A DNA stretch of 64,000 nt from Chitinophaga horti (GTDB lineage: Bacteria; Bacteroidota; Bacteroidia; Chitinophagales; Chitinophagaceae), in assembly GCF_022867795.2 (NCBI RefSeq), contig NZ_CP107006.1:3534001-3598000 (forward strand), in the 5' to 3' direction. The number at the start of each line of letters is the position of its first letter. Position 1 is the first letter of the stretch. The notes under the pieces are model-generated. The model ran no database searches and was not told the DNA's origin. It saw nothing but the letters and a program-made list of their open reading frames with translations. Position numbers and translations under genes: made by a program. Shown one piece after another: positions 62,894 to 64,000 of this stretch.

Positions 62894-63316
62894 TTATTGT
62901 TTCCCTAAAAAATACTCCACCGCCAATCCATACCCCTGCATACCCAAACCTGCAATCACTCCTACACACTTCGCAGCGATCATCGATACATGACGGAACT
63001 CTTCGCGTGCGTGTACATTGCTGATATGCACTTCTACCACCGGCGTGGTAATAGCGGCAATGGCATCGCGCAGGGCGATGGAAGTGTGTGTGTAAGCGCC
63101 GGCATTGAGTACGATGCCATCCAGCTCAAAACCATTGGCGTGTAAAAAGTTGATCAGCTCCCCTTCCACATTGCTTTGGAAATAGACGAGCTGCACCTGC
63201 GGGTATTTGCTCACCAGTTGGTGAAAGCAATCTTCTGCAGTGGTGTTGCCATAGATGCCGGGTTCGCGTTTACCGAGCAGGTTAAGATTAGGGCCGTTGA
63301 CGATGGCGATTTTCAT
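62894..63316 (-). CDS. aroQ: 3-dehydroquinate dehydratase, type II
   Basis: 140 residues from ATG 63316. KIAIVNGPNLNLLGKREPGIYGN contains the lid-loop Arg and catalytic Tyr, QSNVEGELINFLH the conserved Glu, GIVLNAGAYTHTSIALRDAI the substrate-binding Asn, and VEVHISNVHAREEFRH the active-site His and Arg. It converts 3-dehydroquinate to 3-dehydroshikimate in the aromatic amino acid pathway. It lies 34 bases after the ubiX stop on the same strand. Confidence 0.97.
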   Translation of the reverse strand: MKIAIVNGPNLNLLGKREPGIYGNTTAEDCFHQLVSKYPQVQLVYFQSNVEGELINFLHANGFELDGIVLNAGAYTHTSIALRDAIAAITTPVVEVHISNVHAREEFRHVSMIAAKCVGVIAGLGMQGYGLAVEYFLGKQ

Positions 63317-63350
63317 GATTAGAAACGATTGAATGCCTAAAATAGGAAAA

Positions 63351-63911
63351 TTATTCTCCCCAGCGGAAAGTATCCTGCTCGATGCCCGCAAGGTCCAGCA
63401 CGCGGTCGACCACCGTGGCGGCTACTTCTTCGATGCTGGCAGGTTTGCTGTAGAAGGATGGCGTGGCCGGGCAAATAATGCCACCCGCCTCCGTCACCGT
63501 TTGCATATTACGGATATGAATGAGGTTATAAGGCGTATCGCGCAGCACACAAATTAGCTTACGGCGCTCCTTCAACACCACATCGGCGGCGCGGGTAATT
63601 AGGTCGTTGGAAATACCGCCGGCAATGCGGCCAAGAGTGCCCATGCTGCACGGACAAATAATCATGGTATCGTACCTGCCCGATCCCGAAGCGAATGGGG
63701 CGTGAAAGTCCTGCTGCGAGTAGAAGGGAAAAGGCAGTTGTTTATAACCGTCTTCATCCAGCTCCGTTTGCCATACCGTTTTGGCGTTTTCTGTCATCAC
63801 GATCGCTACCTGGTTTACCTGGTCGCCTGCTTTGGCCAGCTTTTGTAATAACTGGCGGGCGTAGATGGAACCACTGGCCCCGGTAACTGCTACTACTATA
63901 CGATGTGTCAT
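63351..63911 (-). CDS. ubiX: UbiX-family flavin prenyltransferase
   Basis: 186 residues. Flavoprotein of the UbiX/Pad1 type: VVAVTGASGSIYARQLL is the N-terminal FMN-binding loop, IICPCSMGTLGRIAGGISNDLITRAADVVLKERRKL the conserved middle part, and RDTPYNLIHIRNM the phosphate-binding segment. It makes prenylated FMN, the cofactor of UbiD decarboxylases, for quinone synthesis. No UbiD gene is in the window. It is upstream of aroQ in a likely two-gene operon. Confidence 0.95.
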   Translation of the reverse strand: MTHRIVVAVTGASGSIYARQLLQKLAKAGDQVNQVAIVMTENAKTVWQTELDEDGYKQLPFPFYSQQDFHAPFASGSGRYDTMIICPCSMGTLGRIAGGISNDLITRAADVVLKERRKLICVLRDTPYNLIHIRNMQTVTEAGGIICPATPSFYSKPASIEEVAATVVDRVLDLAGIEQDTFRWGE

Positions 63912-63937
63912 ATCACAAAGCTAGGTAATAAAGTGCA

Positions 63938-63970
63938 GAAGGCCGTGCGTATCGCTACGCAACAGCCTTC
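63938..63970. terminator. Possible hairpin terminator at window edge
   Basis: GAAGGC pairs with GCCTTC outside and TGCGTA with TACGCA inside. The T tracts on both sides are weak, and the neighbouring gene is beyond the window. Confidence 0.35.
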
Positions 63971-64000
63971 CGTATTAATTCCTTGTTTTGTTGGCCTATG

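Overview
The window looks like a chromosomal segment of a Bacteroidota bacterium, most likely Chitinophagaceae (Chitinophaga-like). The grounds are a SusC/SusD pair, many short lipoproteins with Bacteroidota-style lipoboxes, LytS/LytTR regulation fed by a periplasmic propeller sensor, a TAnnTTTG-type promoter element, GH92, GH172 and DUF4466 proteins, and the near absence of Shine-Dalgarno sequences. This is inference from protein families; there is no rRNA to confirm it.

Layout. 1-4.4 kb: start of an outer-membrane receptor, an XRE regulator coupled to a large serine recombinase, and an ISAon1-family insertion beside tRNA-Leu(CAG). 4.6-14.6 kb: membrane and secreted housekeeping genes, an ECF41-type sigma factor with its carboxymuconolactone-decarboxylase partner, two lipoproteins, a GH172 enzyme, a VOC protein, a MacB/FtsX-type permease and rpiA. 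14.7-24.4 kb: a polysaccharide utilisation locus on the minus strand (SusC, SusD, two surface lipoproteins, an alginate-lyase-fold enzyme and a heparinase II/III-fold enzyme), probably for a uronate-rich glycan, with a perfect LacI-type palindrome upstream. 24.8-30.2 kb: GNAT, macro domain, CrtO-like, DEAD-box helicase (with a DEVD box), DinB, and a pirin-GNAT fusion.

30.2-37.1 kb is the accessory core. It holds an IS21-family element with an unusually long array of terminal repeats, then an AT-rich run of three Rhs-type toxin-tip/immunity modules, two of them frameshifted, with two decayed XRE regulators on the opposite strand. 37.2-46.5 kb: GH92, an Nei/Fpg glycosylase, a secreted protein, a tandem 87-bp repeat array, a CBM6-like protein, a candidate small RNA, a response regulator convergent with a frameshifted PAS histidine kinase, a SpoIIAA-like protein and small lipoproteins. 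46.6-53.8 kb: propeller-GAF-LytS kinase plus LytTR regulator, then ThuA and Gfo/Idh-type sugar proteins. 53.9-64 kb: lipoproteins, a block of four tandem terminators, a frameshifted LuxE-like gene, then metabolic genes (acyl-CoA carboxylase beta chain, UbiA-like protein, M42 peptidase, bioB, aroQ, ubiX).

Frameshifts of one or two bases recur (histidine kinase, LuxE-like gene, two toxin genes, two XRE remnants), and a pirin-GNAT fusion is explainable by one lost A. Either several genes are decaying or phase-variable, or the underlying assembly carries indel errors. Outside the toxin region the second explanation deserves a check first.
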